From: Azonexaceae bacterium
Lineage (GTDB): Bacteria > Pseudomonadota > Gammaproteobacteria > Burkholderiales > Rhodocyclaceae
Direction of reading: 5' to 3'
Assembly: GCA_013335535.1 (NCBI GenBank)
Contig: JAAXVL010000002.1
Location: 248,001-312,000 of the forward strand
DNA: 64,000 nucleotides
The notes under the pieces were generated by a model. It saw nothing but the letters and a program-made list of their open reading frames with translations. It did not search any database and was not told the DNA's origin. Within the stretch, counting starts at the first letter, position 1. Each line of letters begins with the position of its first letter. Positions 27,968-36,472 of the stretch are shown piece after piece. The position numbers and the translations under genes were made by a program.

Positions 27968-29050
27968 ATGAGTCACCTCTTCGAACCCCTCAAACTGCGC
28001 GACATCACCTTCAAGAACCGCATCGGTATCCCGCCGATGTGCCAATACTCGGCCCACGATGGAATGGCTGCCGACTGGCATCTCGTTCATTACGGCAGCC
28101 GTGCTGTTGGCGGGGCCGGTCTGCTGATCCTTGAAGCCACGGCCGTCGTGCCGGAAGGGCGGATCAGCGCCGGCGACCTCGGCCTGTGGAAGGACGAACA
28201 GATCGAGCCGCTGGCCCGGATCGCCAAGCTGGCCAAAGAGAACGGCTGCGTGCCGGCCTTGCAGCTGGCCCACGCCGGGCGCAAGGCCAGCGTCGGGCTG
28301 GGCTGGGGCGAACAGCGGACTATGCGCGCCGACGAAGGCGGCTGGCAGGCCGTGGCGCCGTCAGCGCTTTCATTCGGCGACGGCTATGCCCAGCCACATG
28401 AACTGAGCGTCGCCGAGATTGCCGAGGTCGTCACGGCCTTCGTCGCGGCGGCGAGGCGGGCTGTCGTGGCCGGTTTTCAGGCCATCGAGCTGCACGCCGC
28501 CCACGGCTATCTGCTGCATCAGTTCCTGTCGCCGCTGTCGAATCAGCGCACCGACGCCTACGGCGGCAGTTTCGACAACAGGACCCGCCTGTTGCGCGAG
28601 GTCGTCACTGCCGTGCGCGCCGTCTGGCCGGAAAACCTGCCGCTGCTTATCCGTCTGTCGGCCACCGACTGGGTTGAAGGCGGCTGGACAGCCGACGAAA
28701 CGGTCGAATTGTGCCGTGGCCTCAAAACGCTCGGCGTCGATCTGGCGGATATCTCCACCGCCGGCCTCGTCCCGACGGCGAAAATTCCGGCCGGCCCCGG
28801 CTTCCAGACCGAATTCGCCGCCCGCGTGCGTAACGAAGCCGGCTTGCCTTCTGCTGCCGTCGGCTTGATCACCTCGGCAGTGCAGGCCGACCACATCGTG
28901 CGTACCGGGCAGGCCGACATGGTTCTCATCGGCCGCGAAATCCTGCGCAATCCGTACTGGCCGTTGCAGGCGGCGCAGGAGTTGCGGCAGGTCGGCGTCT
29001 GGCCCAATCAATACCTGCGTGCAGCGCCGAGCGGGTCGGTCGGCCGCTGA
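27968..29050 (+). CDS. NADH:flavin oxidoreductase, OYE family (YqjM-like)
   Basis: The 360-residue FMN-dependent TIM-barrel ene-reductase has the YqjM-class N-terminus IGIPPMCQYSAHDGM, whose Cys tunes the flavin, and the HAAHGYLLHQFLSPLSNQRTD segment that contacts FMN and substrate. It reduces activated C=C bonds in quinones, maleimides or nitro compounds. I used the ATG at 27968, because the TTG 18 bases upstream lies in a dispersed repeat. No normal ribosome binding site is evident, as the repeat occupies that position. Confidence 0.92.
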   Translation: MSHLFEPLKLRDITFKNRIGIPPMCQYSAHDGMAADWHLVHYGSRAVGGAGLLILEATAVVPEGRISAGDLGLWKDEQIEPLARIAKLAKENGCVPALQLAHAGRKASVGLGWGEQRTMRADEGGWQAVAPSALSFGDGYAQPHELSVAEIAEVVTAFVAAARRAVVAGFQAIELHAAHGYLLHQFLSPLSNQRTDAYGGSFDNRTRLLREVVTAVRAVWPENLPLLIRLSATDWVEGGWTADETVELCRGLKTLGVDLADISTAGLVPTAKIPAGPGFQTEFAARVRNEAGLPSAAVGLITSAVQADHIVRTGQADMVLIGREILRNPYWPLQAAQELRQVGVWPNQYLRAAPSGSVGR

Positions 29051-29069
29051 TTTTTGCCGCTGTAAAAAG

Positions 29070-29100
29070 ACAAGGCCCGGTCTCATCCACCGGGCCTTGT
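29070..29100 (-). terminator. Hairpin downstream of the OYE gene
   Basis: A 12-bp stem, ACAAGGCCCGGT (29070-29081) with ACCGGGCCTTGT (29089-29100), has a seven-base loop. The T run (TCTTTTT) lies on the minus-strand side, so it reads as a better terminator for minus-strand transcripts. On the plus strand it may only stabilise the OYE mRNA end. Confidence 0.55.
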
Positions 29101-29130
29101 TGCGTTGCACAAAAAAATTTCCGTCAGTCG

Positions 29131-29157
29131 GGAACTTTTTCCACGAGCCTTGTCTTA
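29131..29157 (+). promoter_or_regulatory. Sigma-E (ECF)-like promoter of a small membrane peptide gene
   Basis: GGAACTT (29131-29137), 14 bases, then GTCTTA (29152-29157) resembles the RpoE-type consensus GGAACTT / GTCTAA. It lies about 45 bases before the ATG of the 33-codon ORF. Activity is inferred only from the match. Confidence 0.5.
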
Positions 29158-29202
29158 CTGCCTGATTTGCAATCAGACCCAACCCAAACAGAGGCTATAA
29201 AA

Positions 29203-29304
29203 ATGGACGAACTCTCTTACGTCGGCATCACTTTTACGGTGGTTATTCTTTGTCTGGCCTGCTTCATGGCCGCCAAACTGGCTTCGAAGACCGCCTACCA
29301 CTAA
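29203..29304 (+). CDS. 33-residue single-pass membrane peptide
   Basis: The ORF encodes MDELSYVGITFTVVILCLAC followed by FMAAKLASKTAYH. A short acidic N-terminus leads into one membrane helix (about residues 7-27), followed by a basic tail, giving a likely N-out or amphipathic orientation. AGAGG lies about eight bases upstream. It has its own sigma-E-like promoter and its own terminator, which argues for a real gene. No family is recognised. Confidence 0.65.
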   Translation: MDELSYVGITFTVVILCLACFMAAKLASKTAYH

Positions 29305-29321
29305 GCAGTAAGGTTTGGCTG

Positions 29322-29346
29322 AAAGCCGGGGTTCCCCGGCTTTTTT
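29322..29346 (+). terminator. Intrinsic terminator of the 33-codon gene
   Basis: AAAGCCGGG pairs with CCCGGCTTT around a four-base loop (29322-29343) and runs into TTTTTT (29341-29346). It stands 17 bases after the stop codon of the small ORF. Confidence 0.85.
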
Positions 29347-29350
29347 CATT

Positions 29351-29388
29351 TCTGGCCAAAATTTCCGGTTGACCGTGGCATTGGCCTC
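29351..29388 (+). repeat. Dispersed repeat copy 5, between two gene ends
   Basis: GGCCA plus AAATTTCCGGTTGACCGTGG (29354-29378), followed by CATTGG, is identical over 25 bases to the copy in recG. It lies between the terminator at 29346 and the stop of the hydrolase gene at 29391. Confidence 0.8.
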
Positions 29389-29390
29389 CA

Positions 29391-30278
29391 TCAGCCGATA
29401 AACGCCTCGACAATCCGTGCCACCTCGGCCGGCTGATCGTGGTGCAACATATGGTCGGCCTGATCGACCCATTCCTCGCGAACATTGGCAAAGCACGCCT
29501 GACGCGCCTCCCAGTCGCCTGGCCGCTGCCCGAAATCGCGGATCACCCACGACTGTCGTCCGGCTACCCAGAGCACCGGGCAGGTGATCTGCTTCCAGAT
29601 CGCCATCGACTCTTCGAGCCGGAACAAATAGGGGGCGGGCGCCTTGTGCCACGGATCGCCGTTCCAGATGATGCCGTGATGGCGCAGGCCGGCACGGTTT
29701 TCACCATCGCCGACACGGGCCAGATACTTGGCCAGGAACTCGGCGCGCTCGGCCGTCAGGAAACAGTCGCTGTGCAACAGCCGGCGGGCAAAGGCGGCGC
29801 GGTCGGCGTAGGCGTGCATGCGCGGCGGTTTTCTGAGGGCGCCCAGCCAGTTCTGGTAGCGCTCCGGCGCCATTTCCGGCGTCGTCGGCGCGATGCCGAA
29901 GCCTTCCAGCGACACCACGCTTTCGACGCGCTCCGGCCGAATGCCGGCATAGAGGCAGGACAAAATGCCGCCCATGCTGTGGCCGACCAGCTTGACCTTA
30001 CCGTCCGGCGCGTAGCGGTCGACGATGGCCTCCATGTCGCCGATGTGCTCGGCGAAAAAGTAGGGCCGGTTCAGCCATTCCGATTGCCCGAAGCCGCGCC
30101 AGTCCGGTGCCACGATGTTCCAGTCCCTGGCCAGTTCATCGACGACAAACTGGAACGAGGCCGAAACATCCATCCAGCCGTGCAGCAGGAAGAGCGTCGG
30201 CGCATCGGGATTGCCCCAGCGCCGGATATGCAGGCGGACGTCGGGCAGGTCAAGGTATTCGGTACGGGACGGTTTCAT
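29391..30278 (-). CDS. Alpha/beta-fold hydrolase
   Basis: The 295-residue cytosolic hydrolase has the oxyanion-hole segment LFLLHGWMD (about residue 31), the nucleophile elbow GHSMGG (Ser near 100) and a C-terminal catalytic His in DQADHMLHHDQP. The substrate is unknown. It stands alone on the minus strand, starting 87 bases after the HDOD gene ends. Confidence 0.88.
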   Translation of the reverse strand: MKPSRTEYLDLPDVRLHIRRWGNPDAPTLFLLHGWMDVSASFQFVVDELARDWNIVAPDWRGFGQSEWLNRPYFFAEHIGDMEAIVDRYAPDGKVKLVGHSMGGILSCLYAGIRPERVESVVSLEGFGIAPTTPEMAPERYQNWLGALRKPPRMHAYADRAAFARRLLHSDCFLTAERAEFLAKYLARVGDGENRAGLRHHGIIWNGDPWHKAPAPYLFRLEESMAIWKQITCPVLWVAGRQSWVIRDFGQRPGDWEARQACFANVREEWVDQADHMLHHDQPAEVARIVEAFIG

Positions 30279-30365
30279 GAAGGGAGGAGAGGGCGTGGCT
30301 TGTGCGGAGAGTTTTCCAGATTTCCGGCTCGCCGGGTTCGAATTTTTTCGTCGCCCGATTTTTTT

Positions 30366-31202
30366 CTACGCATTCAGGGCCGCGCTCAGCGACGCCACTT
30401 CCTCGGCTGATTCGGCCAGGATGCTGCTCAGCGTTTCGCCATCGACCAGCAGGTCGATATCGGCCCGCATCCCCTTGTTGCTCATCCCGGACAGCTCGGC
30501 CAGCGGCGACTCGACGGGCGATAGCTGGTCGGCCAGCAGCAAGGTGTCGCCGAGCGAAGTCGCAGGCATCGCCAGATAGCCGGCCCACAGCGTTTCCAGG
30601 GCGGCCCGGATGTTTTCCGGAACGCCAAGGGCGCTCAGCACGCTACGGCCAACCTGCGCTTCTCCGGCATCGTGCCATGCTTCGAGATCGCTCTCCAGCA
30701 GGCCGGGAAAGGCGCTGGCGCGGGAGATCAGATAAAAGGCGCCGACTTCATGAACGATGCCGGCAAAGAAAGCGGCCTCGGGGTCCTGCCTGGTCACCCG
30801 ACGGGCGATCACCCGGGCCAGCGCGGCGACGTGCGCCGTGTGTTCCCACAGGCGGCCGGCCAGCGCCCGATGCTCCGGCGACTGCGCCATGCCCTGCATC
30901 TGACGGATCACGACGGCCGTTGCCATTGTGCGCAGGGTGTTGAACCCGAGCCGGGAAACGGCGCTGCGGACATCGCTCATGGCCCGGCCGGAGGGGTTGT
31001 AGGCCACCGAATTGGCGACGCTCACCACCTTGGCCGAGAGGATGGGTTCCGCCGAGATGAGCTTGCTCAACTGGTCGATGGCGCAATCGGGATCGTCGAG
31101 GGCACGCTGCACCCGCAGCGCGATATCGGCATGGGTCGGAAACACCATGTCGCCACGAGCGGCTTCTGCAGCCAGTGTGTTCAACGCAGCCTGAATATCC
31201 AT
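30366..31202 (-). CDS. HDOD-domain signalling protein
   Basis: The 278-residue protein has an HDOD domain (about residues 15-220, with KLISAEPILSAKVVSVANSVAYN and WEHTAHVAALARVIARR). HDOD proteins lack HD-hydrolase activity and act as regulators in signalling pathways. I used the ATG at 31202 (MDIQAALNTLA), since the frame upstream overlaps cheB. It is the last gene of the minus-strand chemotaxis run, 13 bases after cheB, and may link it to motility or second-messenger control. Confidence 0.85.
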   Translation of the reverse strand: MDIQAALNTLAAEAARGDMVFPTHADIALRVQRALDDPDCAIDQLSKLISAEPILSAKVVSVANSVAYNPSGRAMSDVRSAVSRLGFNTLRTMATAVVIRQMQGMAQSPEHRALAGRLWEHTAHVAALARVIARRVTRQDPEAAFFAGIVHEVGAFYLISRASAFPGLLESDLEAWHDAGEAQVGRSVLSALGVPENIRAALETLWAGYLAMPATSLGDTLLLADQLSPVESPLAELSGMSNKGMRADIDLLVDGETLSSILAESAEEVASLSAALNA

Positions 31203-31215
31203 TTTGTGACCTTTC

Positions 31216-32298
31216 TCAGAATCCCTTGCCGTAACTGACGATGGCAGCCGGGATCTTGTCGAGCGGAATCGTCTGATCGACTGCTCCCAGCTTGATTGCT
31301 TCCTTGGGCATGCCGAACACGACACAGCTTGCTTCATCCTGGGCGATGGTCTTTGCCCCGGCAGCATGCATTTCCTTCATGCCGCGGGCACCGTCGTCAC
31401 CCATGCCGGTCATGATGATACCGAGCGCGTTGGCGCCGGCAAACTTGGCGACGGAGCGGAAGAGTACATCAACCGACGGCTTGTGCCGATTGACCAGCGG
31501 CCCGTCGGCCACATCGACAACGTACTGCGCCCCATTGCGCTTGAGCATCATGTGTCGGCCGCCGGGCGCAATGAGGGCCAGGCCAGGGATGACACGATCA
31601 CCGTGTTTCGCCTCGCGGACCTCGATCTGGCACAGGTCATTCAGGCGTTCAGCGAACATTCCCGTGAACTTTTCCGGCATGTGCTGGACGATGACAATGC
31701 CCAGCGTGGTTGCCGGCAGCTTGGTGAGTACCGCCTCCAGTGCCTGCGTGCCACCGGTCGATGTGCCGATGGCCACGACCTGGTCCGTCGTGCGTTCAAG
31801 CGCCCGATGGGTGGCTGCGCTGAGCATGGCGTCAGCGCTCAGCTTCGGACGTTCGAGCAACGGCAAAGGGGCGGCCTGGAGTGCCCGCATGTTGGCTTTG
31901 GCTGCACTGCGTACGGCGTGGATGATGTCGTTCGACGCATCCTCGAGAAAGCTCTTAAGACCGACCTTGGGTTTGGTGATGATGGAAACGGCCCCCGCCG
32001 CAAGTGCCTCGAACGTTGCCTGCGCGCCGTTTTCAGCCAGCGATGAGCAGACGACGACCGGGGTCGGGTGCTCGGCCATGATTTTCTTGAGAAAGGTGAT
32101 GCCGTCCATGCGCGGCATTTCGATATCGATCACCAGCACATCCGGCCACAGCGCCTTCATCTTGTGCAGCGCGAACAGCGGGTCCGATGCGGTGGCAATG
32201 ACCTCGATACCCGGATCGCTGGTCAGGGCCTGCGAGACGACCTGGCGCACCAGCGCGGAGTCATCAACGATCATGACTTTTATCTTCTTGTCAGCCAC
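31216..32298 (-). CDS. cheB: Chemotaxis methylesterase/glutamine deamidase CheB
   Basis: The 360-residue protein has an N-terminal receiver (phosphoacceptor Asp in [13 protein letters not shown]) and a C-terminal methylesterase domain with catalytic Ser ([13 protein letters not shown]), His (IVQHMPEKF) and Asp (MGDDGARGM). It removes methyl groups from MCPs when phosphorylated by CheA. It overlaps the preceding cheD by eight bases. Confidence 0.96.
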   Translation of the reverse strand: MADKKIKVMIVDDSALVRQVVSQALTSDPGIEVIATASDPLFALHKMKALWPDVLVIDIEMPRMDGITFLKKIMAEHPTPVVVCSSLAENGAQATFEALAAGAVSIITKPKVGLKSFLEDASNDIIHAVRSAAKANMRALQAAPLPLLERPKLSADAMLSAATHRALERTTDQVVAIGTSTGGTQALEAVLTKLPATTLGIVIVQHMPEKFTGMFAERLNDLCQIEVREAKHGDRVIPGLALIAPGGRHMMLKRNGAQYVVDVADGPLVNRHKPSVDVLFRSVAKFAGANALGIIMTGMGDDGARGMKEMHAAGAKTIAQDEASCVVFGMPKEAIKLGAVDQTIPLDKIPAAIVSYGKGF

Positions 32299-32803
32299 AA
32301 GCGTTCCTGATTTCCGCGTCCGAACCCTGCGGAAAGGCTAGCCAGACGTCACCGCTCCAGATGTCGAAATGCAGCTTGCGGCGCCCGCTCCCGCCCACGT
32401 GTTCGGCCATCAGGGTAATGTTTCGGGAACTCAGCAACTGCCTGCCATAGGCCACGTTGCGCGGACCAATGTCCATCACCTTGCCTGCAGCGTCGGCCAG
32501 CATGTTGGCGCCGCCGAACAGTTTTGCCTGATATTCACCGGGCCGTGTTCCCGCTGCCTCAACGTGCTGTAGGAACAATTCGAATGCCTCACTGGCGAAG
32601 CGCCCGTCGAGCGCGGAATTGGCCGGGCGCGTGCGTTCCGTCAACATGTAGTGGCACATGCCGCCAATGCGGCGGCGCGGATGCCAGAGCGTGATCGACA
32701 CGCAGGAGCCGAGCAGGGTCGAGATGCGTGTCTTTCCCGCACCGAAGTGAAACTCTCCGGGATTGAGAAAAACCGTGTGAATCTCGGCGGCTTGCAGGCT
32801 CAT
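32291..32803 (-). CDS. cheD: Chemoreceptor glutamine deamidase CheD (short copy)
   Basis: The 170-residue CheD has the catalytic Cys in [11 protein letters not shown] and His in IGGMCHYML. CheD deamidates specific receptor glutamines and in some species works with CheC. It lies between cheR and cheB with four- and eight-base overlaps, the usual cheR-cheD-cheB order. A second, longer CheD gene stands upstream of cheR. Confidence 0.94.
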   Translation of the reverse strand: MSLQAAEIHTVFLNPGEFHFGAGKTRISTLLGSCVSITLWHPRRRIGGMCHYMLTERTRPANSALDGRFASEAFELFLQHVEAAGTRPGEYQAKLFGGANMLADAAGKVMDIGPRNVAYGRQLLSSRNITLMAEHVGGSGRRKLHFDIWSGDVWLAFPQGSDAEIRNACG

Positions 32804-33612
32804 GGTTTGCGATAAATGGTCGGGAGAACCGCATCGACCCGATCGGTGATCCCGTTGAGTGTCTCCGAGTGTCCGATGATCAGATGACCGCCGGATTTGA
32901 GGCGTGGCAGCAGATTGTGCACCACTTTTGCCTTGGTCTGCGGGTCAAAGTAGATCATGACATTGCGCAGGAAAATGACTTCGAACTCGCCGATGTCGGC
33001 GTCGATCGGATTCATCAGGTTGATTTGATAGAAATGGGTCCGCTTGCGCAATTCCGGTGCAATCAGGAAGGTTCCGGCATGCGAGCGCACACCCTTCAGG
33101 CAGTATTTGGTCATGAAACCGGGGGGAATGCCCTCGGTTCGGGCCAGCGAGTAGTGACCGGTGGCCGCCTTGGCCAGAACCTGCGTGCTGATGTCCGAAC
33201 CGACGATTTCCCAGGGCGTATTCGGCAGGTTTTCGGCGAGGACCATGGCCAGCGTGTACACCTCCTCGCCGCTCGAACTGGCTGCGCTCCAGACGCGGAA
33301 GGTTGCCGGACTTCGGCGTTTCTTGATGATTTCGTCACGCAGGAAATCGAAATGCTTGGGTTCGCGAAAAAAATAGGTTTCGTTGGTGGTCAGCAGATCG
33401 ACCATCGTCTGCAACTCTTCCGGATGCTCGCCGGTCGACAGCATCCGGTAATACTGCGTGAAGGTGCTCAGATCGTAGACCTTGAGACGGCGGGTCAGAC
33501 GGCCGACGAGCAGGATCTTTTTGGCATCGCTCAGGCTGATGCCGGCAATCTTGTAGATCAGGCGCTGGAAAAGGGCAAATTCCTGGTCGGTGATGGGGCT
33601 GGGTTCGGCCAT
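32800..33612 (-). CDS. cheR: Chemotaxis methyltransferase CheR
   Basis: The 270-residue protein transfers methyl groups from SAM to receptor glutamates. The N-terminal helical domain is followed by the Rossmann-like SAM domain with WSAASSSGEEVYTLAMVLAE and the IFLRNVMIYFD motif. Its ATG overlaps the stop of the longer cheD by one base (TGATG), so the two are coupled. Confidence 0.95.
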   Translation of the reverse strand: MAEPSPITDQEFALFQRLIYKIAGISLSDAKKILLVGRLTRRLKVYDLSTFTQYYRMLSTGEHPEELQTMVDLLTTNETYFFREPKHFDFLRDEIIKKRRSPATFRVWSAASSSGEEVYTLAMVLAENLPNTPWEIVGSDISTQVLAKAATGHYSLARTEGIPPGFMTKYCLKGVRSHAGTFLIAPELRKRTHFYQINLMNPIDADIGEFEVIFLRNVMIYFDPQTKAKVVHNLLPRLKSGGHLIIGHSETLNGITDRVDAVLPTIYRKP

Positions 33613-34205
33613 CAGAACAACTCGATCTTCTTCTCGGTGGGTTTCGGTTTCTGGGTCAGCGTCGCGGCGTAACTCTGCTCTTCGCGCGCAATCGTCTCAG
33701 CGGTCACCATATTGGTGACCATGCGTCGACAAAAGGCATCGCCGGTGGTCGGCAGGAACAACACCTTGCGCGACCACGGCCCGAGAAAGTCGGAAGCGAG
33801 AAGCGGAATGCTCTCGCGGTCCAGCCATTCCTTGGTGAATTCCGCATTGCGCAGGCCAATGCTCATCGATTGGCCGGACGTGTTGATGATCGTCCCCCCT
33901 CCGAAAGCCTTGGCCTGCAGGCGAACTTTTTTCGCCCCTTTTTGCAGCAAGGCATTGAGCAGTGCTTCCATGGCATAGGAGCCGGAAAGCAGCGAGTCGA
34001 CATCGTCGTTGCTGCTGCGCCGGATGTTGGGCAGCATGAAATGGTTCAAACCGCCGACCCGCGACTGCGGGTCGAACAGGCAGACGGCCACGCACGACCC
34101 GAGCAGGGTCGATAGCGGTCGTTCGGGCTCAATGGCCCAAGCCCCGGGATGAATGGCCCGGGCGAGGCGTTCGATTTCCTGAGAGGGCAGCTTGCTGTAG
34201 TCCAT
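33612..34205 (-). CDS. cheD: Second CheD deamidase with a C-terminal tail ending IELF
   Basis: The 197-residue CheD paralogue has the catalytic Cys in LLGSCVAVCLFDP and His in VGGLNHFMLPN. Compared with the 170-residue copy it has a longer N-terminus and a charged tail (KPKPTEKKIELF). The short MCP at 39-40 kb ends in the same IELF. I chose the ATG at 34205 (MDYSKLPSQEIERLA), as the upstream reading lacks similarity. It lies between cheW and cheR. Confidence 0.9.
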   Translation of the reverse strand: MDYSKLPSQEIERLARAIHPGAWAIEPERPLSTLLGSCVAVCLFDPQSRVGGLNHFMLPNIRRSSNDDVDSLLSGSYAMEALLNALLQKGAKKVRLQAKAFGGGTIINTSGQSMSIGLRNAEFTKEWLDRESIPLLASDFLGPWSRKVLFLPTTGDAFCRRMVTNMVTAETIAREEQSYAATLTQKPKPTEKKIELF

Positions 34206-34263
34206 ACATCCTTTCGCCCAACGAATCGCCGGCCTGCAGGCAAATTTCCGACGTAGCCTTATC

Positions 34264-34809
34264 TCAAGTTTGGGATCCCGCCTCTGCCGCAGCATTTTCA
34301 GCCCCGGTCAGCATGGCGATTTCCTCAACGGAGAGGACTTTGTTTATTTCCAGCAAAATGACGAACTTGCCAGCCACCTTGCCCATGCCAAATATGAAAT
34401 CGGCCCGAATCTTGGCGCCAAATGAGGGCGGTGGTTCGATTTCGCTGCCGGGAATTTCCAGAACCTCGGAAACCGCATCGACAATGATGCCGATATCGTG
34501 GCGAGTATCCTCATCGGGAACTTCAACGATGACGATGCAGGTCCGCCGACCGACTTCGGTGGACTTTCCACCAAAGCGGGCCGACAGGTCGATGACCGGT
34601 ACCACGCTGCCGCGCAGGTTGATGACGCCGCGAATGAAGGCCGGCATCATCGGTATTTCAGTCAGGTTCCCGTACTCGATGATTTCCTTGACGTTGAGAA
34701 TACCAACGCCAAACATTTCACCACCGAGCGAGAAGGTCAGATACTGGGCTGGCGCTTCGTCGGTCTTGGCGACGACAGCGCTTCCCTTGGCTTGTACGAG
34801 TTGTCCCAT
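34264..34809 (-). CDS. cheW: Chemotaxis adaptor CheW
   Basis: The 181-residue adaptor links CheA to receptors. The CheW domain spans about residues 20-165 with YLTFSLGGEMFGVGILNVKEI and GVINLRGSVVPVIDLSARFG. N- and C-terminal extensions make it somewhat longer than E. coli CheW (167). It lies nine bases after the MCP gene in the operon. Confidence 0.95.
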   Translation of the reverse strand: MGQLVQAKGSAVVAKTDEAPAQYLTFSLGGEMFGVGILNVKEIIEYGNLTEIPMMPAFIRGVINLRGSVVPVIDLSARFGGKSTEVGRRTCIVIVEVPDEDTRHDIGIIVDAVSEVLEIPGSEIEPPPSFGAKIRADFIFGMGKVAGKFVILLEINKVLSVEEIAMLTGAENAAAEAGSQT

Positions 34810-34818
34810 GATGACTCC

Positions 34819-36444
34819 TCAATAACGCTCGAAGTCACCCTCGTTGACCTGGACCGCGGCGGCACGGGCAGCGACGCGAGGCTTGACCCCGCCGCCATTG
34901 GAACGAGCAGCCGGTGGTGCGAAGTTGCGGGCGGTGCTGCGCTGGTTGTCGTCCAGGCGGAAGAACGTCATCGTTTGTTGCAACTGCTCAGCCTGCGAGC
35001 CAAGTTCTTCAGCCGTGGCTGCCAGTTCTTCTGAGGCCGAAGCGTTCTGCTGCGTGGCCTGATTCAGCTGCCCCATGGCGCCATTGATCTGCGCCACACC
35101 GGATGACTGCTCGGAGGAGGCGGAGGCGATTTCCTGAACCAGATCGGAGGTCTTGCGGATGGTCGGGACCATTTCGGTGAGCAGCGTACCTGCACGTTCA
35201 GCCTGCTTGACCGAAGACGAAGCCAGGTTGCCGATTTCCTGCGCGGCCACCTGCGAACGTTCAGCCAGTTTGCGTACTTCGGCCGCTACTACCGCGAAGC
35301 CCTTGCCGTGATCACCGGCACGAGCTGCTTCAATGGCAGCATTCAAGGCCAGCAGGTTGGTCTGGTAAGCGATGTCGTCGATGATGCCGATCTTGCTGGC
35401 AATGCTCTTCATGTCGTCGACCGTCTTGCCGACGGCGTCGCCACCTTCAGCCGCTTCACGGGCAGCCTTCGAGGCCATGCCATCGGTGACCTTGGCGTTC
35501 TCGGTGTTCTGCGAGATCGACGCGGTCATCTGTTCCATCGAAGAGGTGGTTTCTTCAACCGAAGCTGCCTGCTCGCTGGAGGATTGCGAGAGCGACTGGG
35601 CGGTGGCCGAAACCTGGCCGGCTGCGTTGGTCAGATTGTCGGCAGCGGTACGAACTTCGCCGATGATCTGGGTCAGCTTGGCTATCATGTTCTGCATGGC
35701 ATTCATCAACATGCCGACCTCGTCCTTGCTGTCGGTTTCGAGCTTGACCGTCAGGTCGCCTTCGGCAATGCGGCTGGCAGCATTGAGTGCCTCATTAATC
35801 GGACCGGTAATGCTGCGCGTGATGAACCAGGCGAAGGCGATGGTCAGTAGTACTGCAACAATGCTGATGATCTCGATCAGGCGAATTGCTGCTGCCGCAC
35901 TCTCTTCGGCACCCTTGCCGGTCTTTTCCATGGCCTTGGTCTGGAAGTCGATCAGCGCATTGACGCTGTTGATGTATTCGGCCTGCGTCTTGCGCAAGTC
36001 GCCTTGCATCAAGGCCACGATGTCAGCCTTCTTGTCGGCCTTGAGCAACTCTATGAACTTGTCCTGCGTGACCACATAGGCCGCACGCGCGCTGGCAAGT
36101 TTCTTGAGAAGCTCCTTGCCTTGTTCGCTCCGGATAGTCTTTTCAAGCTTCTCAAAATTTTCGGTAATGATCTTTCTTTGACCGGGAATGGACTCCAGAG
36201 ACTTCTGTTGCTCTGTGCCCGAGTAAATGTAGGCGTTGCGCAATTGGCGGGCGATGCTGTTGATCGCATCAATGATGTTGTTTGCCTGCACCACCTTCGG
36301 GAAGCGGTCATTGGCCATCGAGCCGATATCATCGCTGAGTGCGTTAAGGCGCATGAAACTGATGCTGGAAATGGTAATCAGCAGGGCCAGGGTGACAGCA
36401 AAACCGATCCCCAGGCGGACGCCAACTTTCAGGTTTTTGAACAT
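34819..36444 (-). CDS. Methyl-accepting chemotaxis protein
   Basis: The 541-residue receptor has TM1 (about residues 10-30), a periplasmic four-helix-bundle sensor domain, TM2 (about 188-210), a HAMP domain and a signalling domain with the hairpin tip [33 protein letters not shown]. It ends GDFERY, which only loosely resembles the CheR-binding NWETF pentapeptide. It lies between cheA and cheW; the ligand is unknown. Confidence 0.95.
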   Translation of the reverse strand: MFKNLKVGVRLGIGFAVTLALLITISSISFMRLNALSDDIGSMANDRFPKVVQANNIIDAINSIARQLRNAYIYSGTEQQKSLESIPGQRKIITENFEKLEKTIRSEQGKELLKKLASARAAYVVTQDKFIELLKADKKADIVALMQGDLRKTQAEYINSVNALIDFQTKAMEKTGKGAEESAAAAIRLIEIISIVAVLLTIAFAWFITRSITGPINEALNAASRIAEGDLTVKLETDSKDEVGMLMNAMQNMIAKLTQIIGEVRTAADNLTNAAGQVSATAQSLSQSSSEQAASVEETTSSMEQMTASISQNTENAKVTDGMASKAAREAAEGGDAVGKTVDDMKSIASKIGIIDDIAYQTNLLALNAAIEAARAGDHGKGFAVVAAEVRKLAERSQVAAQEIGNLASSSVKQAERAGTLLTEMVPTIRKTSDLVQEIASASSEQSSGVAQINGAMGQLNQATQQNASASEELAATAEELGSQAEQLQQTMTFFRLDDNQRSTARNFAPPAARSNGGGVKPRVAARAAAVQVNEGDFERY

Positions 36445-36472
36445 GGTCTACCCCTTCTTGAAATGCAATAAG

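Noticed and set aside
36400-36472. NWETF-type CheR docking peptide at the end of the 541-residue MCP
   Set aside because: The actual C-terminus (GDFERY, encoded near 34819) matches the pentapeptide too poorly to claim docking.
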